Assembly (NCBI GenBank): GCA_964361435.1
Contig: CAYIAN010000007.1
Span: 1-19,315 of the forward strand
Reading direction: 5' to 3'
Length of the DNA: 19,315 nt
Origin: GWA2-46-10 sp964361435
GTDB taxonomy: Bacteria; Patescibacteriota; Minisyncoccia; UBA6257; Colwellbacteraceae
Position numbers and translations under genes: made by a program
Notes under the pieces: generated by a model
What the model was told of the DNA's origin: nothing
The model's input: the letters and a program-made list of their open reading frames with translations, nothing else
The model's database searches: none
Part shown: positions 1 to 7,170 of the stretch, in pieces
Position numbering within the stretch: the first letter of the stretch is position 1
How the letters are laid out: each line of letters starts with the position of its first letter

Positions 1-905
1 AATTCAATGACTACGCGCATTCCATCCTTATCGGATTCATCCCTGATATCACGTATCCCCTCAATCCTTTTCTCATTTACCAGCTCTGCCATCTTTACCA
101 AAAGATCGGATTTGTTTATCTGATACGGGATCTCGGTGATAACAATATCTTTCTCTCCAACGTCTACCTTGGCGCGAACGGTAATGGCACCCCTCCCTGA
201 AATGTACGCGGCCACAATGGCTTTGCGGTCATAGATAACGCCTCCCGTTGGGAAATCGGGGCCTTTGATAAATTCCATTATGTCTTCTGAAGTTGTTTTG
301 GGATTGTCGATAAGGTGAACAGTAGCGTCAATCACTTCAGTGAGATTATGAGGAGGAATCTTGGTCGCCATACCCACGGCGATACCATCCGATCCATTAA
401 TCAAAAGATTAGGGAATCTGGAGGGCATCACCACCGGCTCCTTGCGGCTGTCGTCGTAGTTCGGGATAAAATCAACGGTATCCTTTTCAATATCCGCTAA
501 CAATTCTTCTGCTATTTTAGAAAGGCGGCACTCCGTATATCTCATAGCGGCAGGTGGATCGCCATCAATGTTCCCCCAGTTTCCCTGTCCGTCTATAAGG
601 GGATAGCGGAGAGAATAGTTTTGGGCCATTCTGGCTACCGCATCGTAAAGGGCAACGTCTCCGTGGGGATGGTAGTTTCCCATAACTTCACCGACGATGT
701 TGGCTGACTTTCTGTATTTTGCCGAGTGGGTTACTCCAGAATTCCACATAGCCCAGAGAATCCTGCGGTGGACGGGCTTCAAACCATCGCGTACATCGGG
801 GAGAGCACGCCCGACAATAACGGACATGGCATAGTCCAAATACGACTCTTTGAGTTCTTTGGTAATCTCCGTCTCCCTTATCTCCTTGCCTATTCTTTGA
901 GCCAT
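1..905 (-). CDS. gyrA: DNA gyrase subunit A, N-terminal part (runs off left edge)
   Basis: This is the breakage-reunion subunit of type II topoisomerase. With GyrB it introduces negative supercoils in the cytosol. I translated the minus strand from the ATG at 905-903 and obtained about 301 open codons with no stop before the window edge. The product begins MAQRIGKEIRETEI and contains the family core: the HPHGD stretch at about residues 79-83, the DGQGNWG loop at 105-111, and the catalytic tyrosine Y123 in AAMRYTE. The usual length exceeds 800 residues, so the C-terminal half lies outside. The start overlaps the end of the upstream gene by 16 nt, which implies translational coupling. The residue matching E. 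coli GyrA Ser83 is valine (V84), while the Asp87 equivalent is kept. ParC is the alternative, but the left part alone does not decide between them. Confidence 0.95.
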   Translation of the reverse strand, partial: MAQRIGKEIRETEITKELKESYLDYAMSVIVGRALPDVRDGLKPVHRRILWAMWNSGVTHSAKYRKSANIVGEVMGNYHPHGDVALYDAVARMAQNYSLRYPLIDGQGNWGNIDGDPPAAMRYTECRLSKIAEELLADIEKDTVDFIPNYDDSRKEPVVMPSRFPNLLINGSDGIAVGMATKIPPHNLTEVIDATVHLIDNPKTTSEDIMEFIKGPDFPTGGVIYDRKAIVAAYISGRGAITVRAKVDVGEKDIVITEIPYQINKSDLLVKMAELVNEKRIEGIRDIRDESDKDGMRVVIE

Positions 906-1456
906 ACTACTTGAATACCACTGGTTTCTTTATTGAAATCCTTCGCTTTGATGGCGAATCTCTCTTGCGCAGATACCTTCTGACCTAACTCCTCCAAAAG
1001 TCTTGTGGCGCCCTTCTCGCTTATAGGAATCACAATACTCGGATCAATCTTTTTCACCAAAGACGAAATTTCCTTAATCCCCAAGGTCGACCCTTCGGTG
1101 TCTATAAATAAAATATCGACTTCTCCCAAAACGTCTATCTCTGTATCATCCACCTTGTTCGTAAGCGCACAAAGAACCCCCAGACGGATGCCGTCAAGGA
1201 ATATGGAATATGCAGTTTTGCCTTCGTTTTTTGCCCCCTCTTTGGGAAGATTAACTCCCCTCACCTTGACCCCCTCAATCTCGTACTCCCCAGGGCCGTT
1301 AATGACATTCTCCTCTGGGATAATATTCCCCTTTGTAAAATCTATTTGGGTAAGAAGTGTCAAATTCCCCCTCTTCTTGGCGGGGGGGTCTATAACCAGA
1401 CTAAAATCAGCCACCTGACACTTGATGCCAGACGGTCCCAAAAGACTGATAACCAT
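890..1456 (-). CDS. Degenerate metallo-beta-lactamase-fold protein lacking all metal ligands
   Basis: From ATG 1456 this gives 188 residues. The frame is open further upstream, but that region would pass through the promoter, so I prefer this start. The layout resembles the UlaG-like MBL-fold hydrolases common in Patescibacteria: an opening LLGPSG, an IDP strand end at 22-24, a VINGPGEYEIEG segment at 51-62, an ILFIDTEG strand and an IVIPIS strand near the C-terminus. In active relatives as I recall them, the corresponding sites are HxHxDH, a D/H loop, and a final IPMH histidine. Here those places read LLTQIDF, LCALTN and IPIS. The whole 188-residue product has no histidine at all, so metal hydrolase activity is very unlikely. 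Its stop lies 16 nt inside gyrA, so the two are cotranscribed. A structural or regulatory role is possible but unknown. Confidence 0.8.
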   Translation of the reverse strand: MVISLLGPSGIKCQVADFSLVIDPPAKKRGNLTLLTQIDFTKGNIIPEENVINGPGEYEIEGVKVRGVNLPKEGAKNEGKTAYSIFLDGIRLGVLCALTNKVDDTEIDVLGEVDILFIDTEGSTLGIKEISSLVKKIDPSIVIPISEKGATRLLEELGQKVSAQERFAIKAKDFNKETSGIQVVWLKE

Positions 1457-1463
1457 TGCTCTA

Positions 1464-1492
1464 ATTCTACCTTGACAGGGATTGCTTTTCAA
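1464..1492 (-). promoter_or_regulatory. Promoter for the MBL-like gene and gyrA
   Basis: On the minus strand TTGAAA (1492-1487) and TAGAAT (1469-1464) are separated by exactly 17 nt. The expected transcription start, about 7 nt beyond, falls at about 1457, next to the ATG at 1456. The message would therefore be leaderless or nearly so. Confidence 0.6.
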
Positions 1493-1510
1493 TCGTGTTT
1501 TGCCTATAAT
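1482..1510 (+). promoter_or_regulatory. Promoter for the rpsA-ftsH-idi operon
   Basis: TTGCTT (1482-1487), a 17-nt spacer and a perfect TATAAT (1505-1510). The predicted start near 1517 gives a leader of about 50 nt before the ATG at 1566. It also rules out the upstream in-frame TTG at 1482 as start and makes the ATG at 1524 improbable. The -35 element shares base 1487 with the divergent promoter. Confidence 0.65.
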
Positions 1511-1565
1511 CAGCCTCGCATTTATGCGTACATCTACCAAAAAACAGGAAGGTTTGGAATTCCAA

Positions 1566-2666
1566 ATGCTCAAAATGAACCCTGGACTCATGCCCATTTT
1601 ACGCGAGGGCGAGCTAGTGAGCGTAATTTTAATAGAGAAGGCTAATAGGGCTGTTTATTTTGATGTTGCCAAAATCGGTACGGGTGTGATCTATGGTATC
1701 GAGCTTATTAATGCGAAGAGTATTCTAAAAAATTTAGAGGTGGGAGATAAGGTGACGGCTAAGGTAGTACTCCCTGAAAACCAAGATGGGTTTATTGAAC
1801 TGTCTCTGGTTGAGGCCGGTAAACAGAAAGCTTGGCAGGAGCTTAAGGAGCTCAAAGATACAGACCAGACAGTTGACGTGAAGGTGGTTGGATCAAATAC
1901 AGGAGGACTTTTGCTTGAGACTAAGGGAGTGCAAGGATTTCTCCCCGCTTCACAGCTTTCGAACGAAAACTATCCTCAAAACGAAAGTGGCGATCGCCAG
2001 ATTGTAACGGACGAGCTCAAGAAATTCATCGGTCAGGACATGAAGGTCAAAATCATCAGCCTCAACCCCCGTACTAACAAACTTATCTTCTCCGAAAGAG
2101 AGGTGGGAACACAAAATGCTAAAGAGTTGTTGAATAAATATAAAGATGGTGATGTAGTTCAGGGGATAATCTCTGGATTGGCAGACTTTGGAGCTTTTGT
2201 GAAGTTTGCGGACCAGCCCGAAATTGAAGGATTAATCCATATATCAGAACTTTCTCATAACATGCTTGATAATCCCAAAGAGGTTGTATCCATCGGAGAT
2301 ATGGTACAGGCGAAAATAGTGGAAATTAAAGAAGCCCGAGTGTCTTTGTCTTTGAGAGCTTTGCAGGAAGATCCCTGGAGCAAGGCAGCTGAAGTATTTA
2401 AGGGGGGTGAAGAGGTTAAAGGAATAGTATACAAGCTTAATCCCTTTGGTGCTTTCGTAAAGTTAGCTCATGATCTGATGGGTCTAATCCACGTATCTGA
2501 ATTCGGTAGCGTCGAGGAGCTTAAGAAGAATCTTGAACCTGGGAGGGAATATAATTTCAGTATTGAGTCAGTAAAGCCCGAGGAAAAACGTATTGTTTTG
2601 AAGTTAGTAAGTAAGCCTAGTGCCCCAAAAACTCAAGAGGGAGTAGATGGAGAAAAATCTGTATAA
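1566..2666 (+). CDS. rpsA: 30S ribosomal protein S1 (four S1 domains)
   Basis: This RNA-binding protein helps the 30S subunit capture and unfold mRNA. From ATG 1566 it has 366 residues. Four S1/OB-fold repeats are visible at roughly residues 13-73, 89-171, 188-259 and 272-340. The last two are the clearest, with GLADFGAFVKF followed by GLIHISELS, and LNPFGAFVKL followed by GLIHVSEFG. Proteobacterial S1 has six repeats, while shorter four-repeat forms occur in Gram-positive and reduced genomes. The start was chosen because the promoter -10 ends at 1510 and a purine-rich AGGAAGG lies at 1546-1552. The next ATG, at 1575, is the alternative. The C-terminus ends in a short charged tail, and its last 20 nt overlap ftsH. 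A general S1-domain RNA-binding protein is the conservative reading. Confidence 0.88.
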   Translation: MLKMNPGLMPILREGELVSVILIEKANRAVYFDVAKIGTGVIYGIELINAKSILKNLEVGDKVTAKVVLPENQDGFIELSLVEAGKQKAWQELKELKDTDQTVDVKVVGSNTGGLLLETKGVQGFLPASQLSNENYPQNESGDRQIVTDELKKFIGQDMKVKIISLNPRTNKLIFSEREVGTQNAKELLNKYKDGDVVQGIISGLADFGAFVKFADQPEIEGLIHISELSHNMLDNPKEVVSIGDMVQAKIVEIKEARVSLSLRALQEDPWSKAAEVFKGGEEVKGIVYKLNPFGAFVKLAHDLMGLIHVSEFGSVEELKKNLEPGREYNFSIESVKPEEKRIVLKLVSKPSAPKTQEGVDGEKSV

Positions 2667-4485
2667 AAGTATCTTTAGGGGAGCAGTAATCTTAGTTTCG
2701 GTTGCTCTGATATTTTCTCTTTTCTACCAGGTTCCAGTTAAAGCGCCTGAAAGAGTTAGCCTATCGGAGGTGGTACGCCTTATTGGAGAAAGTAAGATTT
2801 CTTCCATAGAAATATCTGGGGATGAACTCCATATTCAACTCGGAGATAATACTAAGCTAATCTCCCAGAAAGAAGCGGGGGTAGGAATAATTGAAACATT
2901 AACAAACTTGGGGGTAACACCCGTTCAGTTAGCCACCGTAAAGATAGAAGCGAAAGATGAATCGGGAGCGCGTTTTTGGTTGGGGATCATTTTACCAACA
3001 GTATTGCCTCTAATCATTTTTATAGGCATCTTCTACTTCATTTTCCGCCAAGCCAAAGGTGGAGTGAATCAAGCATTCACCTTTGGGAGAGCCAACGTAA
3101 GCCTTTTTACTAATTTCAAAGACAAAATAACCTTCAAGGATGTAGCTGGCCTAAAGGAAGCCAAGCAAGAACTGGAGGAGATTGTAAGTTTCCTCAAGGA
3201 ACCCAAAAAGTATCTAGATATCGGGGCTAAGATTCCCAGAGGCGTTTTGTTAATGGGTCTTCCTGGAACAGGAAAGACGTTGCTCGCCAGGGCCGTGGCC
3301 GGAGAAGCTGGAGTACCTTTCTTTCACATATCGGCTTCCGAATTCGTAGAGATGTTTGTGGGGGTGGGAGCTTCCCGCACCAGAGATGCATTCAATACTG
3401 CGAAGAAAGCCGCTCCTTCAATACTCTTTATAGATGAAATTGATGCCATCGGGCGTGAACGCGGAGCCGGCTTGGGCGGAGGACACGATGAAAGAGAACA
3501 AACCCTGAATCAGATATTGGTTGAAATGGACGGTTTTGAAAGAGACTCCAGAGTCATTGTACTCGCTGCCACTAACCGCCCGGATGTTCTGGATCAAGCC
3601 CTTTTACGCCCAGGAAGATTTGACAGGAGGGTAATGCTTGATCTTCCAGATATTAAGGAGCGCGAGGATATACTAAAAATCCACTCTCAAAATAAGCCCC
3701 TAGATGAATCGGTTAATCTGAAACAGATCGCCACCCGTACCCCTGGTTTTTCTGGAGCAGACTTGGCGAACCTAATAAATGAGGCTGCGATATTGGCTGT
3801 CCAGAGGGACAAGAAGAAAGTGGCGCAAGAGCACATATATGACTCTATTGAGAAAGTAATCTTGGGACCGGCGCGTACTAGTAGGTTGGTATCTGAAAAA
3901 GAGCGCAAAATCACCGCCTATCACGAAGCGGGACACGCTCTGGTTGCCGCCGGCCTCAAGGATTCTGATCCAATACACAAAATTTCAATTGTTTCCCGCG
4001 GACGTTCTGGAGGATATACCCTGAAACTCCCCACCGAAGATCGCCGCCTCAAAACAAAATCACAATTTTTGACAGACTTGGCGGTCGCTATGGGTGGGTA
4101 CGTTGCAGAAGAAGAAACATTTAAAGATATATCAACGGGAGCATCTAATGATTTGGAGGAGGCCACTCGTCTGGCGAAGCTTATGGTCACAAGATACGGC
4201 ATGAGCAAGTTGGGTCCTGGAACTTTTGGCAAAGATGAGGATTTGGTTTTCTTGGGAAGAGAAATCACTCACGCTAAAGACTACTCCGAAGAGGTAGCGG
4301 CCAAGATAGACGGGGAAATTTCCAGTTTCCTTAAGGGGGGATACGAAAAAGCCAAAAAGATTATCTCTTTCAACAAAACTGCTCTTGGGAAAATTGCCGA
4401 TGTTTTGATGAAACAAGAAGTTATAGAACAAGATGAGTTTGAAAAACTTATTAAAACTTTCAAGCTAAGGACTATCACTGCCTAG
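2647..4485 (+). CDS. ftsH: ATP-dependent zinc metalloprotease FtsH
   Basis: Membrane-anchored AAA+ protease for quality control of membrane and short-lived cytosolic proteins, 612 residues. An N-terminal membrane helix (about 10-28), a small extracytoplasmic domain (30-108) and a second helix (112-134) precede the AAA domain. Visible motifs are Walker A GLPGTGKT (204-211, with Leu where Pro is usual), the pore loop FVGV (237-240), Walker B ILFIDEIDA (259-267), and the second region of homology with RPGRFDRR (321-328). The protease site is HEAGH (426-430), with the third zinc ligand D502 in NDLEEAT. All catalytic residues are present. The ATG lies inside the end of rpsA behind the purine-rich AGAGGGAG, so translation is probably coupled. 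Members are often about 600-650 residues, so this one is full length. Confidence 0.97.
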   Translation: MEKNLYKSIFRGAVILVSVALIFSLFYQVPVKAPERVSLSEVVRLIGESKISSIEISGDELHIQLGDNTKLISQKEAGVGIIETLTNLGVTPVQLATVKIEAKDESGARFWLGIILPTVLPLIIFIGIFYFIFRQAKGGVNQAFTFGRANVSLFTNFKDKITFKDVAGLKEAKQELEEIVSFLKEPKKYLDIGAKIPRGVLLMGLPGTGKTLLARAVAGEAGVPFFHISASEFVEMFVGVGASRTRDAFNTAKKAAPSILFIDEIDAIGRERGAGLGGGHDEREQTLNQILVEMDGFERDSRVIVLAATNRPDVLDQALLRPGRFDRRVMLDLPDIKEREDILKIHSQNKPLDESVNLKQIATRTPGFSGADLANLINEAAILAVQRDKKKVAQEHIYDSIEKVILGPARTSRLVSEKERKITAYHEAGHALVAAGLKDSDPIHKISIVSRGRSGGYTLKLPTEDRRLKTKSQFLTDLAVAMGGYVAEEETFKDISTGASNDLEEATRLAKLMVTRYGMSKLGPGTFGKDEDLVFLGREITHAKDYSEEVAAKIDGEISSFLKGGYEKAKKIISFNKTALGKIADVLMKQEVIEQDEFEKLIKTFKLRTITA

Positions 4486-4486
4486 A

Positions 4487-4996
4487 ATGGAGCGAGTTGT
4501 TTTAGTAGACCAGAATGGTAGGGAGGTGGGCACAGAAGAAAAACTTGCCGCGCATCGAAAGGGCCTTCTGCATAGGGCCTTTTCTATTTTTATTTTCAAT
4601 TCCAAAAGAGAATTGCTCCTGCAAAGAAGAACCGAGGATAAATATCACTCTGGTGGACTTTGGTCAAACACTTGCTGTAGCCACCCAACGTCAGGAGAAA
4701 ATATAGTAGATGCTGCACATCGCAGACTCAAGGAAGAAATGGGATTTGATTGCCCCTTAGAAGAAGTGTTCTCATTTATATACAAAACGCCTGTTAGCGA
4801 TGGATTGATAGAACATGAATTTGATCATGTTTTTGTAGGATATTTCGATGAGTCCCCAGTACACAACCCGGCAGAGATAACGGAATGGAGGTGGACCCCC
4901 CTTCTAAGCTTGCAAAAGGAAATTAGTGAAAACCCGAAACAATATACATACTGGCTCAAGCACTCCCTAGACAAGATACTGCTCTACCTAGACTAG
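4487..4996 (+). CDS. idi: Isopentenyl-diphosphate delta-isomerase, type I
   Basis: Interconverts isopentenyl and dimethylallyl diphosphate, the building blocks of isoprenoids such as undecaprenyl carriers. The product has 169 residues with the Nudix-like fold of type I enzymes. The active-site cysteine is C64 in NTCCSHP. Probable metal ligands are H23, H29, H66, E109 and E111, matching the E. coli set by motif. A Nudix-box-like GENIVDAAHRRLKEEMGF stretch spans 70-87. The WTP near residue 136 is also typical. The gene starts one base after the ftsH stop, so it is the third gene of the rpsA operon. Its neighbour 110 nt downstream is ispH, the last enzyme of the MEP pathway, which produces exactly the two substrates of this isomerase. 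Confidence 0.95.
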   Translation: MERVVLVDQNGREVGTEEKLAAHRKGLLHRAFSIFIFNSKRELLLQRRTEDKYHSGGLWSNTCCSHPTSGENIVDAAHRRLKEEMGFDCPLEEVFSFIYKTPVSDGLIEHEFDHVFVGYFDESPVHNPAEITEWRWTPLLSLQKEISENPKQYTYWLKHSLDKILLYLD

Positions 4997-5092
4997 CTAC
5001 TTGATACATCTTGGACACTTACATACACTAAGGGCACTTCCTTGACATAATCTTTACACAGGGTTGTGTCATAAACGACCTCTCAAGCGACC

Positions 5093-5098
5093 AAGGAG
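5093..5098 (+). promoter_or_regulatory. Strong ribosome binding site of ispH
   Basis: AAGGAG lies 8 nt before the ispH ATG. Most other genes in the window lack such a site, so this fits the idea that ispH arrived with its own expression signals. A TTGACA occurs at 5042-5047, but I see no convincing -10 element at the right distance. Confidence 0.7.
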
Positions 5099-5106
5099 AA
5101 AAAATC

Positions 5107-6141
5107 ATGATCGAAACCGTACTCCTCGCAGAGCCGCGAGGCTTCTGTGCAGGAGTTGAAATGGCCATCCGAGCTCTTACTGTCATGGTGGGTATCTTCG
5201 ACCCGCCCGTGTACTGCTACCACCACATCGTCCACAATGCCGGTGTGGTAAAGACCTTCAAACGTGCTGGGGTCATCTTCGTTGACTCCATTCACGAAGT
5301 TCCCAAGGGAGCAGTTGTGATGCTCTCAGCTCATGGATCGACGCCGGATGTTGTGGCGCTGGCCGAGAAGCGCGCCGCCATTGCGATCGATACGGTGTGT
5401 CCACTTGTGACCAAAGTCCATCACGAAGCACGAAAGCGCGCCGCAGATGGATACGAGATCATTTACGTGGGACATGCCGGGCACGACGAAGCGTTGGGGA
5501 CTATGGGTGAAGCCCCTGAGGCCATCACCCTCGTGGAACCCGAGGCCGGTTTGGGGACGTTCGTTCCTCGTGACACGAGCAAGGTAGCGCTGTTGGCGCA
5601 AACCACACTCGGCGTTCACGAATGGGAAGATGTCCTTCGGGAGGCAAAAGAACGTTTCCCGGCACTATGGACTCCACGCAAGGGAGACCTCTGCTACGCC
5701 ACCACTAATCGGCAAACTGCGGTGAGGGAACTTGCCCGGCGAGCCGATTTGGTCCTGGTGGTGGGAAGCGAAACTTCGTCAAACACCAATGCTCTTGCGA
5801 GAGCGGCGCGCGACGAAGGCTCCCCGGCCTACCGCATCGACGGAGTTGAAAACATCGATCCCCAGTGGCTCGACGGTGCAAGGATTGTCGGAGTCACCTC
5901 CGGCGCCTCAGTGCCTGACAGTCGGGTCGATGAGGTAATCAACTATCTCGTTCCCAAGCGTGTAGAGTTGGTTTCAATCATCGAAGAGGGGGAATTCTTC
6001 CCGTTTCCACCAGCGCTTCGGGATCTCCTCCATGTTCTTCAGAGCGTGGTCGAGGCCGGAGTCACGGCACGCACGCCTGGACTACCAGGCTTCCTGGAGG
6101 ACAGGAGCGTTAGTGCCGACCAGGCACTGAGCCTCCTGTGA
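5107..6141 (+). CDS. ispH: 4-hydroxy-3-methylbut-2-enyl diphosphate reductase
   Basis: Last enzyme of the MEP isoprenoid pathway. It uses a 4Fe-4S cluster to reduce HMBPP to IPP and DMAPP. The 344-residue product keeps the three cluster cysteines C14 (RGFCAGV), C98 (DTVCPLVTK) and C196 (LCYATTNRQ). It also keeps substrate residues H43 (IVHN), H76 (SAHG), H126 and E128. The late SGASVPDSRVDE segment is typical. Base use is markedly unlike the neighbours: the line starting at 5881 is about 60% G+C, against about 43% for a line in ftsH, and third positions are rich in C and G. The sequence resembles high-GC (actinobacterial or proteobacterial) IspH more than a low-GC one. With its own ribosome binding site and following GC-rich hairpin, it looks like a single-gene lateral acquisition placed just downstream of idi. 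Donor identity is inference. Confidence 0.96.
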   Translation: MIETVLLAEPRGFCAGVEMAIRALTVMVGIFDPPVYCYHHIVHNAGVVKTFKRAGVIFVDSIHEVPKGAVVMLSAHGSTPDVVALAEKRAAIAIDTVCPLVTKVHHEARKRAADGYEIIYVGHAGHDEALGTMGEAPEAITLVEPEAGLGTFVPRDTSKVALLAQTTLGVHEWEDVLREAKERFPALWTPRKGDLCYATTNRQTAVRELARRADLVLVVGSETSSNTNALARAARDEGSPAYRIDGVENIDPQWLDGARIVGVTSGASVPDSRVDEVINYLVPKRVELVSIIEEGEFFPFPPALRDLLHVLQSVVEAGVTARTPGLPGFLEDRSVSADQALSLL

Positions 6142-6165
6142 TGCGCTACGCAGACACAACCCGAC

Positions 6166-6208
6166 AGGCTCCGCCCCCTAGCAATGGGGCAAGCGGAGCC
6201 TTTCGGTT
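6166..6208 (+). terminator. GC-rich hairpin terminator after ispH
   Basis: A 9-bp stem AGGCTCCGC (6166-6174) pairs with GCGGAGCCT (6193-6201), with an inner C-run/G-run (6174-6178 with 6186-6190). A weak T-rich tail TTCGGTTT follows. The short T tract and high GC match the high-GC origin suggested for ispH. Confidence 0.6.
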
Positions 6209-6228
6209 TCTAGAATTAGCGATTCGTA

Positions 6229-6258
6229 TTGAAAAGAGTGGGGTCTATAGGCTATATT
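6229..6258 (+). promoter_or_regulatory. Promoter for the tRNA pair
   Basis: TTGAAA (6229-6234), an 18-nt spacer and TATATT (6253-6258). The expected transcription start near 6265 lies just before the first tRNA at 6273. Confidence 0.6.
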
Positions 6259-6272
6259 TGGCTAAGTCAGGA

Positions 6273-6347
6273 GGGCCAGTAGCTCAATTGGTTAGAGCAC
6301 CAAGCTTATACCTTGGCGGATTGATGGTTCGAGTCCATCCTGGCCCA
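6273..6347 (+). tRNA. tRNA-Ile with anticodon UAU
   Basis: The cloverleaf folds fully by eye. Acceptor GGGCCAG (6273-6279) pairs with CTGGCCC (6340-6346). The D stem is GCTC/GAGC. The anticodon stem is CCAAG/CTTGG with the 7-nt loop CTTATAC (6305-6311), which gives anticodon TAT. The T stem is GATGG/CCATC with loop TTCGAGT. The discriminator is A6347 and no CCA is encoded. The variable region is six bases (6317-6322), one more than usual. A UAU anticodon would read AUA directly. Most bacteria instead use tRNA-Ile(CAU) modified to lysidine by TilS. Confidence 0.88.
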
Positions 6348-6351
6348 CATG

Positions 6352-6428
6352 GGGCAATTAGCTCAGTTGGTTAGAGCGTCTGTTTTACACACAGAAGGTC
6401 GGAGGTTCGAGTCCTCCATTGCCCACCA
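6352..6428 (+). tRNA. tRNA-Val with anticodon UAC, CCA encoded
   Basis: Acceptor GGGCAAT (6352-6358) pairs with ATTGCCC (6418-6424). The D stem is GCTC/GAGC. The anticodon stem is TCTGT/ACAGA with loop TTTACAC (6384-6390), anticodon TAC. The variable loop has five bases. The T arm is GGAGG/CCTCC with TTCGAGT. The discriminator is A6425, followed by an encoded CCA. It lies 4 nt after the tRNA-Ile. The accessory material begins immediately after this 3' end, a common integration site. Confidence 0.92.
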
Positions 6429-6710
6429 CAATCAAACTTTCAGGAATTTTGCCCAACCGATCCGGCCGCACGACCAGATGAAGTAACAGACATAAACCAC
6501 AGTGCAAGAACGATACACTTTGGAAACCCAGATTTATTTGATCCAGAAAAAGAAGTTTATATATATGAAGTTGATGCATCTGACATCCCGGAGAGTAAAA
6601 TTACAGAGATCGATGAACGTCAGGTATCAGTAGACTTAGATCAAATAAAACCCAATAGGGTTATAAAAGTAAAAGCCGGGGAAATCGCAAAACACTACAA
6701 AATTATATAA
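6429..6710 (+). pseudogene. Start-less 3' fragment of an unknown gene next to tRNA-Val
   Basis: One frame is open from the tRNA-Val 3' end to the TAA at 6708-6710, about 93 codons, with no ATG, GTG or TTG in frame. The translation looks like real protein: a segment reading IHFGNPDLFDPEKEVYIYEV, then acidic and basic stretches, and an ending VKAGEIAKHYKII. I do not recognise the family. The open frame continues into the tRNA up to a stop at 6372-6374, so no start is available on that side either. The simplest reading is the C-terminal remnant of a gene cut by recombination at the tRNA 3' end. A fortuitous open frame is possible but less likely given the protein-like composition. Confidence 0.45.
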
Positions 6711-6826
6711 GTACGGACGGAATAGTTATTCGGTATCTAGCCGGTTCTATCTTCAATTTGTGCCATTTCTGGCGGAGTTATTATCAAACATTGATTTATT
6801 ACCCCGCTACCCACAGATAATACAAG

Positions 6827-7048
6827 ATGATCCGCCAAGAAAAAATTGATTCGAGCGTTTCGGAGAAGGTAGATCATGACACTGGCGGACAGTCCGCGAA
6901 CTTTGACACAGAGCGGGATGCGCGATCAGGGGTAAAACAGCCAAAAGTATCAACGCCTACCCGCTACGGTCACCTGGGGAAAGGGCACGAGCTTAACAGA
7001 ATCCTTAATTTGGTGAGCGCGGTTGTATTTGGTATTGGTACAATTTGA
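6827..7048 (+). CDS. Hypothetical small protein (73 aa), uncertain
   Basis: An ATG-initiated frame of 73 residues: mostly polar for the first 55 residues, then a short hydrophobic C-terminal stretch (LNLVSAVVFGIGTI) that could be a truncated membrane helix or an amphipathic anchor. No family is recognised. There is no Shine-Dalgarno site, but TTGATT (6791-6796) and GATAAT (6816-6821), with a longer than ideal 19-nt spacer, would start transcription almost at the ATG. It precedes the large gene A by 122 nt and may be debris of the same accessory block. From 7049 to 7170 I see only a TACAAT-like -10 at 7135-7140, which could serve gene A. Confidence 0.35.
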   Translation: MIRQEKIDSSVSEKVDHDTGGQSANFDTERDARSGVKQPKVSTPTRYGHLGKGHELNRILNLVSAVVFGIGTI

Positions 7049-7170
7049 CTAAATGCGCAAAATAGTTCATTTTGATGTTGGCAGAAAGAAAGTAAGATTT
7101 ATATTGTTAGATACGTTGGACTAAATGCTATCCATACAATCAATAATCAAGGCCAGTCAGAGCAAACTCT

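Noticed and set aside
1005..1418. 137-aa plus-strand frame opposite the MBL-like gene
   Set aside because: Shadow of the recognisable minus-strand protein, with no start signals.
1482..1565. Upstream starts for rpsA (TTG 1482, ATG 1524)
   Set aside because: They lie in or at the promoter; the -10 ends at 1510, and the S1 homology begins after 1566.
6138..6374. 78-aa plus-strand frame after ispH
   Set aside because: It runs through the terminator, the tRNA promoter and tRNA-Ile, so it cannot be a real gene there.
6385..6579. 64-aa minus-strand frame ending GLEPPTFCV
   Set aside because: Its end is the complement of tRNA-Val. This is a classic false ORF over tRNA genes, and the opposite strand carries the more protein-like remnant.
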